From Paenibacillus periandrae (lineage in GTDB: Bacteria; Bacillota; Bacilli; Paenibacillales; NBRC-103111): a stretch of DNA of 64,000 nt. The notes beneath the pieces are model-generated. The model saw nothing but the letters and a program-made list of their open reading frames with translations, was not told the DNA's origin and ran no database searches. Both the position numbers and the translations under genes were made by a program. Shown here in pieces: positions 17,506 to 25,898 of this stretch (positions are counted from its first letter, which is position 1; each line of letters starts with the position of its first letter). The stretch is taken from assembly GCF_022458865.1 (NCBI RefSeq), contig NZ_JAJNMU010000024.1, positions 117,060 through 181,059 of the forward strand, given 5' to 3'.

Positions 17506-18820
17506 TGATTGGTTCCATGTTAAGTCCGCTTTTGATACGCAGAGAGACGAGAGGTTCTGGCTGAACCGGCAGCGAATTTGTCCGACGAAAGCGAAATCTT
17601 TTGCCGACTGCTGCCAGTATCAAGGTTGCTTCCATCATGGCGAAGTTAGAGCCGATGCAGCTTCGCGAGCCTCCGCCAAACGGAAAATAAGCAAACCGCG
17701 GCCAAAACCCTGCTCCCTCTGCGAATCGTTCAGGACGGAATGCCAGCGGATCCTCAAATACATTCCCATTTCGATGAATGGAATAGGGACTGATTAGAAA
17801 GGAGCTATGCGGAGCAAAGGTCTCACCCAGCATCGTCACTTCACGTTCAGCTTCCCTCAATATGGTCCAAGCTGGTGGGTACAGACGAAGTGCCTCTTGA
17901 ATGATTTGGTTCGTATAGGTGAGCTTGCGGTACTGCTCCATAGCTGAACCTTCGGTCAGTTCAACACTCTCCAGCTCTTTATGAAATTTGGCCTCCACCT
18001 CTGGGTGCTCGCCCAGCGAATACCAAATCCAGGTGAGCAAATTTGCGGTTGTCTCATGTCCGGCCAGCAGCATAGTCATCATTTGATTGCGCATTTCCTC
18101 TATCGGTATGCCCTCGCCGTTCGTAGCCCTTGTATCCATCAGCAAGCCCAGCAGGCTTAAATGATATTTTTCTGGATGGTTTTGGGCATCATTAATAACC
18201 TCATAGACCATCATCTCAAGCGTGCGAATGGCCCTTCGATGCACAATATTTCCCGGAGTCGGCATACCTAATGGCATAATAAATGGTGAAAACAAAGTCC
18301 GTGCAGAGCGCTCAATCGTATCATTCACTGCTGCTGCCAGCTCCGACTTGCGGTTCTCCAGATCGGTAGCAAACATCGTCTGGGCTATTACCGTCAACGT
18401 AAGCTCCATCATCGTATCACTGATAGATATGGTTTGTCCTTCTGTGAGCCGGTTAGCGAACGCTTCTGCTTCCCTGAGTACGATTTGGGCATAAGACTGA
18501 ATGCGTTCTTTGTAAAATACAGGCTGCATATACTGACGCTGCTTCTGGTGCTGCTCATGCTCCGATGTAAGAAGTCCATCCCCTAACGTTCTGCTCAATA
18601 CCGAGGAAGAACGTCCTTTAACGAAAAAAGCATCTTTGCTGACGAGAATTTCATGGACAAACTCCGGCGAGTTCACGATATAGGCTGGCCGTTTGCGTCC
18701 ATTGCCCAAGTAAACCATATCGCCATCATGGAGAACGCTCACCAACAGATGAAGCGGATCCTTTTGAAAGGCCATAAACACCTGCAATTGGGACTTTTCG
18801 ATTTCTGTGACTCGGCTTAT
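17498..18820 (-). CDS. cytochrome P450
   Basis: About 441 aa soluble P450 monooxygenase. The I-helix oxygen motif is AGHETT, the K-helix ExxR is in EALRLYPPAW, the PERF segment is FRPERFAEG and the haem-ligand loop is FGGGSRSCIGSNFA. The start is odd. The strong AGGAGG at 18829-18834, overlapping the upstream stop, is followed 8 nt later by an in-frame ATA (18820), not ATG/GTG/TTG. The nearest upstream in-frame ATG (18865) lies inside the HisA-like gene. It is probably co-transcribed with that gene. Redox partners are not encoded nearby and the substrate is unknown. Confidence 0.9.
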   Translation of the reverse strand: MSRVTEIEKSQLQVFMAFQKDPLHLLVSVLHDGDMVYLGNGRKRPAYIVNSPEFVHEILVSKDAFFVKGRSSSVLSRTLGDGLLTSEHEQHQKQRQYMQPVFYKERIQSYAQIVLREAEAFANRLTEGQTISISDTMMELTLTVIAQTMFATDLENRKSELAAAVNDTIERSARTLFSPFIMPLGMPTPGNIVHRRAIRTLEMMVYEVINDAQNHPEKYHLSLLGLLMDTRATNGEGIPIEEMRNQMMTMLLAGHETTANLLTWIWYSLGEHPEVEAKFHKELESVELTEGSAMEQYRKLTYTNQIIQEALRLYPPAWTILREAEREVTMLGETFAPHSSFLISPYSIHRNGNVFEDPLAFRPERFAEGAGFWPRFAYFPFGGGSRSCIGSNFAMMEATLILAAVGKRFRFRRTNSLPVQPEPLVSLRIKSGLNMEPIKQ

Positions 18821-18833
18821 GGTCGTCGCCTCC

Positions 18834-19595
18834 TCACTCTGCTTGGCCGCAATAAGCAACAACATCCTTGTAGGATAAGCTTCCGCCAAAAATATCCAAA
18901 GCACTGCCTACCGTAATATCCATTTTTCCTTGTACAATGGATCTGAACAACTCCAAATCCTCCATGGAACGAGCTCCACCCGCATAGGTTGTCGGAATGG
19001 TTACCCAGTCAGACAAATGACCAACCAGGCTTTCATGAATGCCTGTACGTTTGCCTTCCACATCCACCGCATGAACAAGAAATTCATCACAATAGCTTGC
19101 CAGCTCTCGTATATTTGCTTGATTCACTTCAAAGCTGCTGAATGTTTTCCATTGATTTGTTACTACGTACCATACCCCGTCTTTAGCTTTGCAGCTTAGA
19201 TCAATGACAAGCTTTTCCTTGCCTACAGCTTCTACAATCCGACGTAAATTATGCATATCCAGCTCGCCATCACGGAAAATGTATGAGGTCACGATCACAT
19301 GCGATGCACCTTGCTCCAAATAGGAAACTGCGTTATCCGCTGTGATGCCTCCACCAATCTGAAGACCACCTGGATAAGTGCCAAGCGCCTGCTTAGCCGC
19401 TTCTTCATTACCACCGCCAAGCATGATCACATGCCCGCCCCGCAATTGATCCTGTTGAAACATAGAGGCATAGTATGCAGAATCATACTCGGAAACAAAG
19501 TTTTCTACAACATCCTGGTTAGTCGCACTTAGGGTTTCACCGACAATTTGTTTGACCTTTCCTTGGTGTAAATCTATACAGGGCCGAAATTTCAA
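18834..19595 (-). CDS. eukaryotic-type HisA-like phosphoribosyl isomerase
   Basis: 253 aa. FRPCIDLHQGKVKQIVGETL, GGHVIMLGGGNEEAA, GLQIGGGITADNA, LVIDLSCK and TIPTTYAGGARSMEDLE follow the pattern of eukaryote-like HisA (HIS6), including the characteristic FRPCIDLHxGKVKQIVG opening. HisA converts ProFAR to PRFAR in histidine synthesis. No other his gene is present, and the next gene is a P450 with an overlapping ribosome site. It is therefore either an isolated HisA or a relative recruited to another pathway. Confidence 0.85.
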   Translation of the reverse strand: MKFRPCIDLHQGKVKQIVGETLSATNQDVVENFVSEYDSAYYASMFQQDQLRGGHVIMLGGGNEEAAKQALGTYPGGLQIGGGITADNAVSYLEQGASHVIVTSYIFRDGELDMHNLRRIVEAVGKEKLVIDLSCKAKDGVWYVVTNQWKTFSSFEVNQANIRELASYCDEFLVHAVDVEGKRTGIHESLVGHLSDWVTIPTTYAGGARSMEDLELFRSIVQGKMDITVGSALDIFGGSLSYKDVVAYCGQAE

Positions 19596-19674
19596 ATTAG
19601 TTACCTACCTTCTATCTGATCATGCTGCTCATCCTGATCACTCTATTTATATTTATAATTAATCGAAGTGATTA

Positions 19675-20175
19675 TCACCGGGAAGCTTTCTTGGGAACAC
19701 TAAGCTGCTGCCAATCCGCATCCTTGATCTGCTTACCGATATACACAATTTGTCCTACATGATAACCATAATGTTGAATCTGTCTGGATATGGCCTGAAT
19801 CACGTTATGTACCTCTCCGCGTATTGTTATGTTCCGCAGAAGGTCTTCTTCCTTCAAGTCTTGTAAGGTCTTAAATGTAAGCTCCCAGCCTGAGCGCCAA
19901 GCTTCTAGAAGTGCTTCGCGGGTATCATAACCTGCTTCAAACTCGGCATCCCGATCACGGCTCGGCTTTTCCCCATCTGTGGTAAGAAAATCGGTCCAGC
20001 GTGAAAGCATATTTCCATGGAGATGTTTAACGATAATCGCTATTGAATTCGATTCAGGACTTGGTTTCAAGTGCAGTTCCTCATAGGATAATTGCAATAA
20101 TGTTTTATAGCCCAGCCTCTCTGCACTCTTGAAGGTGTCGATAGACGTTTGCAATAATATGCTGCCTATACTCAT
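19675..20175 (-). CDS. DinB-like/DUF1572 family protein
   Basis: 166 aa four-helix DinB-superfamily protein. The likely metal-binding histidines are in IIVKHLHGNMLSRW and in the C-terminal ISRQIQHYGYHVGQIVYIGK. The DUF1572 branch is recognised from the SIAIIVKHLHGNMLSRWTDF and HYGYHVGQIVYIGKQI blocks. Relatives are thiol-transfer or damage-response proteins, but no activity is established for DUF1572. It is a single-gene unit. Confidence 0.88.
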   Translation of the reverse strand: MSIGSILLQTSIDTFKSAERLGYKTLLQLSYEELHLKPSPESNSIAIIVKHLHGNMLSRWTDFLTTDGEKPSRDRDAEFEAGYDTREALLEAWRSGWELTFKTLQDLKEEDLLRNITIRGEVHNVIQAISRQIQHYGYHVGQIVYIGKQIKDADWQQLSVPKKASR

Positions 20176-20407
20176 GGCTCCCTCTCCTTTAATCCCGTAT
20201 TTTCCTATCTATCCTATCATACTATGTCAGGCCAAAGATAGAAACTACAGCAAGAAAAAACCGGAGATTAAACGGGCCAATTCAAGGACGATACGCGTCG
20301 TCTTGGTCGCAGCCCGATTCTCCGGTAATTTATGAATCATTTCGTATGCAAATGGCAGATCACTATTGTTGATTCTAGCAGGCTCTTGTCAGTCCGGCGT
20401 AACCCAA

Positions 20408-22381
20408 TTACCAGCCTAACGATTTCTTCCCTGCCTCCAGTGCCGTTACGATTCGTTCCACATCATAGATGCTTCCTCGCCAAGTGCCGCCGCTAACCGC
20501 TTGCAGTGCTGCCCATAATCGGGTATCATCCGGCAGCTTCGCATCGGGAGCCAGATCTGGGTGCGGATCACGAGCCTGAAGAATGAGCGCACCCTCCTCC
20601 GGACTGACGAGATCATCGCCGTGACCGATAAAATGGACGCTGCCTTCAAGGGTATCACGGTTCACCACAATATCAATCGTATCGCCATTACGCAGCTTCC
20701 CGATCGGACCACCAGCAAGTGCCTCGGGTCCAACATGACCAATACAAGCCCCTGTTGAGACCCCCGAGAATCGGGCATCGGTAATGAGCGAAACGTATTT
20801 GCCAAAAGGCAGATGCTTAAGCGCTGATGTTAATTGGTAGGTTTCTTCCATTCCGGTTCCAGAAGGACCGCGACCGATCAGCACCATAATATCACCAGCC
20901 ACTACCCCTCCGCTTTTAATGGCAAAGATCGCTTCGCGCTCAGAGGTATACACCTTTGCTTGGCCGCGGTGACGATAAACGCCATCCTCACCAACAACGG
21001 ATGCATCGATAGCTGTTGATTTAATTACCGAGCCTTCCGGAGCCAGATTCCCCATCGGAAAGGTTACGGTTGAAGTAAGCCCTCTTCGTTTGGATTGCTC
21101 CGGTGTCATGATGACATCATCCGCTTCAACACCATCGGCTTCCAGCAGCAGCTTTTTGAGCGCTTGCCGACGCTCGCTCGTTTCCCACCAATCGAGAACT
21201 GTCGACAGCTTTTCTCCTGTAACTGTCATGACATCCACATCCAACACACCGAGCCGTCTTAGATGAAGCATCACTTCGGGTACGCCACCCGCCAGAAATA
21301 CGCGTACTGTCGGATGATAATCCGGTCCATTCGGCAGCACACTGACCAAACGCGGAACCGCTTTATTGATCTTAATCCAATCCTGAACCGTAGGCACAGG
21401 CAGTCCCGCCGCATGGGCAATGGCCGGAATGTGCAGCAGCAGATTGGTCGAACCACCAAAAGCGGCATGTACTGCCATGGCGTTGCGGATAGCCGATTCC
21501 GTCAAAATATCCTTCATCCTGATACCCTTGGCTTCCATCGCCATCATAGCCCGTGCAGATTGGCGGGACATCTCCTTCCAAATCGGCTGACCGGAGGGAG
21601 ACAAGGCTGCATGCGGAATGGTCATGCCAAGCGCCTCAGCAACGACCTGGGCCGTTGCTGCTGTTCCGAGAAACTGACAGCCACCTCCTGGAGTCGCACA
21701 GGCGCGACAGCCCAAATCGGCTGCATCTTCCAGCGATAGCTCCCCATTCGAATAACGGGCGCCTATCGTCTGAATCTTACCGGCATCCTCGCCATTTGTT
21801 GGAGGGAGCGTCACACCGCCTGGAACAATAATACAAGGCAAATCATGTATACCAGCAAGCGCCATCATCATCGCGGGCAGCCCTTTATCACAGGTCGCTA
21901 CGCCAATGACCCCTCTGCGGGTCGGCAATGAACGAACCAGCCGTCGAAAAACGATAGCCGCATCATTACGGTAAGGCAGCGAATCGAACATTCCGGTCGT
22001 TCCCTGGGAACGGCCATCGCAGGGATCGCTCACATAGCCGGCAAAAGGCAGACCGCCGTTATCGGCGATCTCATTTGCTGCTTCTTCCATAAGCAGACCT
22101 ATTTCCCAATGGCCCGTATGATAACCAAGAGCAACCGGAGTCCCATCATCCTTACGGATTCCGCCTTGCGTGCTCAGCAGCAGAAACTGCTTGCCACCCA
22201 GGCGAGAGGGCTTCCAGCCCATTCCAACATTTTGCGAGAGCCCGAATAAATCACCGCTTGGTGAATTCAGCAGCATCTCCCGCGTTAACGGAAGCGAGCC
22301 CTCGGGACCGGAAGCATGGGTGTGAATTTCATATATTTGCGATTGGTCGGTGCCCATAATCTGATTTAACTGCTCACTCAA
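20408..22381 (-). CDS. YjhG/YagF-type D-xylonate dehydratase (IlvD/Edd family)
   Basis: 657 aa Fe-S dehydratase. Cluster-ligand cysteines are seen in SDPCDGRSQG, ATCDKGLPAM and ACATPGGGCQFLGTA. The length and the N-terminal SGPEGSLPLT and GYHTGHWEIGLLMEEAA blocks fit the YjhG/YagF branch, which dehydrates D-xylonate (and some related aldonates) to 2-keto-3-deoxyxylonate. It is last in an operon with a 2-keto-3-deoxy-acid dehydratase and a semialdehyde dehydrogenase, which supports a Weimberg pathway. It acts in the cytosol and should be oxygen-sensitive to some degree. Confidence 0.9.
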   Translation of the reverse strand: MSEQLNQIMGTDQSQIYEIHTHASGPEGSLPLTREMLLNSPSGDLFGLSQNVGMGWKPSRLGGKQFLLLSTQGGIRKDDGTPVALGYHTGHWEIGLLMEEAANEIADNGGLPFAGYVSDPCDGRSQGTTGMFDSLPYRNDAAIVFRRLVRSLPTRRGVIGVATCDKGLPAMMMALAGIHDLPCIIVPGGVTLPPTNGEDAGKIQTIGARYSNGELSLEDAADLGCRACATPGGGCQFLGTAATAQVVAEALGMTIPHAALSPSGQPIWKEMSRQSARAMMAMEAKGIRMKDILTESAIRNAMAVHAAFGGSTNLLLHIPAIAHAAGLPVPTVQDWIKINKAVPRLVSVLPNGPDYHPTVRVFLAGGVPEVMLHLRRLGVLDVDVMTVTGEKLSTVLDWWETSERRQALKKLLLEADGVEADDVIMTPEQSKRRGLTSTVTFPMGNLAPEGSVIKSTAIDASVVGEDGVYRHRGQAKVYTSEREAIFAIKSGGVVAGDIMVLIGRGPSGTGMEETYQLTSALKHLPFGKYVSLITDARFSGVSTGACIGHVGPEALAGGPIGKLRNGDTIDIVVNRDTLEGSVHFIGHGDDLVSPEEGALILQARDPHPDLAPDAKLPDDTRLWAALQAVSGGTWRGSIYDVERIVTALEAGKKSLGW

Positions 22382-22466
22382 TGTGGAACCCTTCTTTCCT
22401 GACGTTCTGTACAGTATGGATATCCTTCTATATGCAGCTCTATGATAAAGTATTAGGGCAGGATGA

Positions 22467-23933
22467 CTAGGATTTTAAAAATACGGTTTTTATCGCAGTG
22501 AAAAATTCAATAGCCGCTTGACCCTGCTCACGTGAATGTGAGCTTGATTGTTTCATACCACCGAATGGAGCTTGCAGCTCAACACCAGCTGTTTCCGCAT
22601 TAATTCTTACCAGACCTGCATCCATATCCTGAATAAAGGCTAATATATTGCTAATGTTTTGTGTGTAAATCGAGGCGCTGAGTCCATAATCGGAGTCATT
22701 AGCCAGTGCAATCGCCTCTTCCATCGTGTCGACCTTGATTAAAGCGAGCAAAGGTCCAAAAACCTCCTCACGGGCAATGGCCATATCGGGTGTTACTTTA
22801 TCGAATACCGTAGGTTGTATATAGAATCCATCGGCCAGATCCGCCTGATCAGGACGTGCGCCTCCAACAAGCAGCTCTGCGCCTTCGGCAATCCCTTTTT
22901 CAATGTAAGAAACAACGGTATTTAGCTGATTTTCATTCGCACAAGGTCCTAACCAGGTTCCCTGCTCCAAACCATGACCTACCTTCAAATCCCTAACCTT
23001 GGTAACGAGCTTGTCTTTGAACGCTTCATAAACAGCACTCATCACAATAACCCGCGATGTCGCTGTACATTTTTGTCCAGTTGATTTGATACCGCCGCTG
23101 ATCGTACCATCTACCGCCAAATCCAGATTCGCATCGTCCGCGATAATGACCGGATTTTTCCCGCCCATTTCCAGCTGATACTTGGCACCTCTCGCCAAAG
23201 CTGCTTGACCAACGCTTTTGCCCACCTGATTGGAGCCGGTAAAGGTAATGCCGTTTACATCTTTATGCTCGGCCAGACCTTGACCGATAATGGAGCCGCT
23301 GCCTGTAATTAAATTGATAACGCCTGCCGGAAGACCCGCTTCAGCAAAGCATTCGATGATTTTGGCTGCAGTAACTGCTGTTTCTGTTGCGGGCTTGAGA
23401 ACAACTGTATTTCCGTAGATCAACGCAGGTGCTATTTTCCAAATGGGAATCGCCACCGGGAAATTCCAAGGTGAAATGACACCAACCACACCAAGAGGAA
23501 CGCGGGTCGTGAACATGAGTGCTTCGCTATCTGTAGAAGGAATCACATCGCCGATTTTACGCATGCCTTCTCCGGCATAGTATCGTAGAATCGCTACACC
23601 ACGAGCGGTTTCGCCTTTGGCTTCCGGCAGCGTTTTGCCCATTTCTCTGGTCATCGATTCAGCAACCTCATCCAAGCGACGTTCGAGTACGTTGGCCGCT
23701 TTGAATAAATAATCGCCTCTTGCTGCACCGGAGAGCTTTCTCCATGCTTTGGCCGCGGCTTTCGCTGAAGCTACGGTTTCGTTCAAATCCTCGGCGGACG
23801 AGGATTGGACATAACCCACCACTTCATGGCGGCTCGCCGGGTTGATACTCGAAATGGTTTTGCCTGTAGAGGCTGCCTTCCATTCACCATTGATATAATT
23901 CAAATAGGTTTGTTCGCCTGCAAATGTTCCCAT
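22467..23933 (-). CDS. alpha-ketoglutarate semialdehyde dehydrogenase (2,5-dioxopentanoate dehydrogenase)
   Basis: 488 aa aldehyde dehydrogenase. The catalytic Cys is in GQKCTATSR, the general-base Glu in LEMGGKNP and the cofactor loop in FTGSNQVG. The SPWNFPVAIPIWKIAPALIYG and GIKSTGQKC segments resemble the YcbD/KGSADH group that oxidises 2-oxoglutarate semialdehyde to 2-oxoglutarate. Between a KDX dehydratase and a xylonate dehydratase on the same strand, this is the expected last step of the Weimberg pathway feeding the TCA cycle. The chemistry is well supported; the substrate rests on context. Confidence 0.9.
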   Translation of the reverse strand: MGTFAGEQTYLNYINGEWKAASTGKTISSINPASRHEVVGYVQSSSAEDLNETVASAKAAAKAWRKLSGAARGDYLFKAANVLERRLDEVAESMTREMGKTLPEAKGETARGVAILRYYAGEGMRKIGDVIPSTDSEALMFTTRVPLGVVGVISPWNFPVAIPIWKIAPALIYGNTVVLKPATETAVTAAKIIECFAEAGLPAGVINLITGSGSIIGQGLAEHKDVNGITFTGSNQVGKSVGQAALARGAKYQLEMGGKNPVIIADDANLDLAVDGTISGGIKSTGQKCTATSRVIVMSAVYEAFKDKLVTKVRDLKVGHGLEQGTWLGPCANENQLNTVVSYIEKGIAEGAELLVGGARPDQADLADGFYIQPTVFDKVTPDMAIAREEVFGPLLALIKVDTMEEAIALANDSDYGLSASIYTQNISNILAFIQDMDAGLVRINAETAGVELQAPFGGMKQSSSHSREQGQAAIEFFTAIKTVFLKS

Positions 23934-24014
23934 CGTAATTCCTCCTTAGAATTGTCATTGGTTAGAACGGATATAATTGGATTAAAATGACTTATTCGGT
24001 GTAATTGTTATGGA

Positions 24015-24896
24015 TTAGTCCGCGCTTTTTACTGGATTGGTCAAGGTACCGATACCGGAAATTTCAATGTCGATACGGTCCCCATTTGCAAGTGTAAATT
24101 CATTAGGAGGCACAATGCAAGTTCCGGTCAGCAATACGGTTCCGGCAAAAACCTCGTTGTCCCTCACCAGAAAAGATACCAGCTCCTCCAGCTTCCTTTT
24201 TAGCTGACCTGTACTGGCTGTACCCTCTACAACCTTTTTCCCATTACGGTAAATGGTACTGGTGATCTGGAGTTGATAAGGATCAGCAACCGCTTCCTTC
24301 AGCAGTATAGCTGGCCCAATTGAGCAAGAACGCTTCCACATCTTGGCCTGAGGTAAATACAATGGATTCTCGCCCTCGATATCCCTGCAGCTCATGTCAT
24401 TACCGATGGTATAGCCCAATATCGTGCCAACGCTATCCAATACGAGCCCAAGCTCCGGCTCTGGAACCTGCCACTCCGAATCACTGCGGAGCTGGACATA
24501 ATCGCCAGGCCCGACTGTACGTGCAGCCGTTGATTTGAAGAAAATTTCCGGACGTACCGCATCATACACTTTGTCATAGAAAGTCGATGCGTCCATTTTG
24601 CCACCTGTTGCTTCATAGTTACGTGCCTCACGGCTCCGTTCATAAGTAACACCAGCAGCCCATACCTCGGGAGCTTCGATGGGTACGAGCAGTTCAAGCT
24701 GATCAAGCCTCTCTGTTACAGGAGATTTACCCGAAACAAGCGCTTGCACAAACTCCAGAATTGACTTTCCTGAATCCCTTGCTTCGTTTACTAATGAAAT
24801 AAAATCAGCTTGCTCCAGATTATACACCGCTTCATGTTCGTTCACAGCTGCGAGCTGTGGTAAGGATTGTGCATTCGTATATCGGATAATTCTCAT
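24015..24896 (-). CDS. 2-keto-3-deoxy-D-xylonate/arabinonate dehydratase (FAH fold)
   Basis: 293 aa FAH-superfamily protein with the VTYERSREARNYE motif diagnostic of the 2-keto-3-deoxy-pentonate dehydratase branch. Acidic metal ligands lie in PEPELGLVL, and a GYTIGNDMSCRDIEGENPLY active-site block follows. It converts 2-keto-3-deoxy-D-xylonate (or arabinonate) to 2-oxoglutarate semialdehyde, between the flanking dehydratase and aldehyde dehydrogenase steps. It is first in the catabolic operon, about 60 bp downstream of a probable IclR operator. Confidence 0.9.
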   Translation of the reverse strand: MRIIRYTNAQSLPQLAAVNEHEAVYNLEQADFISLVNEARDSGKSILEFVQALVSGKSPVTERLDQLELLVPIEAPEVWAAGVTYERSREARNYEATGGKMDASTFYDKVYDAVRPEIFFKSTAARTVGPGDYVQLRSDSEWQVPEPELGLVLDSVGTILGYTIGNDMSCRDIEGENPLYLPQAKMWKRSCSIGPAILLKEAVADPYQLQITSTIYRNGKKVVEGTASTGQLKRKLEELVSFLVRDNEVFAGTVLLTGTCIVPPNEFTLANGDRIDIEISGIGTLTNPVKSAD

Positions 24897-24958
24897 CGAT
24901 AACTCCCTCTTCCATTGGAAATTGTTTTTTGGTTAAAGCTAAAATATGATTTTGTTTG

Positions 24959-24972
24959 ACATTATAAAACAC
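24959..24972. promoter_or_regulatory. probable IclR-family operator, copy 1
   Basis: ACATTATAAAACAC, followed by AGTTTTC. The identical 14-mer recurs in inverted orientation at 25806-25819 in front of the IclR gene. This copy lies about 65 bp upstream of the KDX dehydratase start, and the overlapping AT-rich region should hold the promoter. Confidence 0.6.
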
Positions 24973-24996
24973 AGTTTTCAATTCATCTTAAAATAA

Positions 24997-25014
24997 AATG
25001 CCTATTCAGGCATT
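24997..25014 (-). terminator. terminator of the IclR gene
   Basis: AATGCCT and AGGCATT form a perfect 7-bp stem with a 4-nt loop. On the minus strand it is followed by TTATTTT, just after the IclR stop codon. The catabolic genes would therefore use their own promoter. Confidence 0.7.
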
Positions 25015-25022
25015 CACGAATC

Positions 25023-25781
25023 CTAAGGACGATACCCCATAAGCTTGGAAATCGTCTTCGTTTCTTGCAGGAGCAGTTCAATCAATTGTAGAAACTGGCT
25101 GTCGTCTACAGCAGATAATAATGTGGATACGCTCATAGCCGCTGCGACTTGACCATTATGATCATAGATTGGAGCAGCAGCGCAGCGTACGCCCGGCTCG
25201 TTCTCCTGATCGTCTACCGCATAGCCCTGGCTTTGGATCCTGGATAGCTCAGTGAGAAATGTTTCCTTATCCCTGATCGTTAAAGAAGTTTGAACGACAT
25301 AGCTGTAATCCTTCAACAACAGCTCTATCTCTTCTTGTTTACGAAAAGCGACTAAAGCCTTCCCAACGGCACTGCTGTGAAGCGGCACTCTACGACCTAT
25401 TCGTGAGTAACGGATCGCTGCCTTCTCACCCTCAACCTTATCAATATAGACACCTTCCTTGCCATCCAAAATAACGAGATGCGTGGTTTGTCCGGTATGA
25501 TCGGTAAAAGCGGCAAGATGCTTGCGTGCTAACGACCGAATATCAAGCCGCTGCAGCAGGAGCTGACCCTTTTCCAACAGTCGCATACCGAGCCGGTATT
25601 TGCCTGTTTCCTCATCCTGTTCGATATAGCCGTGTAACTGTAAGGTTTTCAGCAGCGAATGCACCGTACTCTTGTGAAGGTCCATCCGGTTACTGATCTC
25701 GGTGATCTTCAACTCAGTTGTGTACTCATCGAACAAATCGAGAATGTTTAAAGCACGGTCCAGGGATTGAATGATTGGCAT
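25023..25781 (-). CDS. IclR-family transcriptional regulator
   Basis: 252 aa. The winged HTH at the N-terminus (RALNILDLFDEYTTELKITE, MDLHKSTVHSLLKTLQLHGY) is followed by the IclR effector domain (GRRVPLHSSAVGKALVAF, GYAVDDQENEPGVRCAAAPI). It is directly upstream of the D-xylonate operon on the same strand, so it most likely responds to xylonate or 2-keto-3-deoxyxylonate and controls that operon and itself. An identical 14-bp motif before both transcription units supports this. Confidence 0.93.
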   Translation of the reverse strand: MPIIQSLDRALNILDLFDEYTTELKITEISNRMDLHKSTVHSLLKTLQLHGYIEQDEETGKYRLGMRLLEKGQLLLQRLDIRSLARKHLAAFTDHTGQTTHLVILDGKEGVYIDKVEGEKAAIRYSRIGRRVPLHSSAVGKALVAFRKQEEIELLLKDYSYVVQTSLTIRDKETFLTELSRIQSQGYAVDDQENEPGVRCAAAPIYDHNGQVAAAMSVSTLLSAVDDSQFLQLIELLLQETKTISKLMGYRP

Positions 25782-25805
25782 GGCTACTCCTTACGATTCA
25801 ACCAA

Positions 25806-25819
25806 GTGTTTTATAATGT
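25806..25819. promoter_or_regulatory. probable IclR-family operator, copy 2
   Basis: GTGTTTTATAATGT, the exact reverse complement of the motif at 24959-24972, within a GTTC...GGTTG-like context 25 bp upstream of the IclR start codon. This suggests autoregulation. Confidence 0.6.
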
Positions 25820-25898
25820 AGAACGATGGTTGATATTATGCAATATATTTATCATAAACAATATTTTATTTTCTTTCAAGCTTTTTTAAAAGACAATT

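Noticed and set aside
20260..20335. ACCGGAGA...TCTCCGGT inverted repeat as terminator or riboswitch
   Set aside because: The arms are about 50 nt apart with no T-run and no known riboswitch core.
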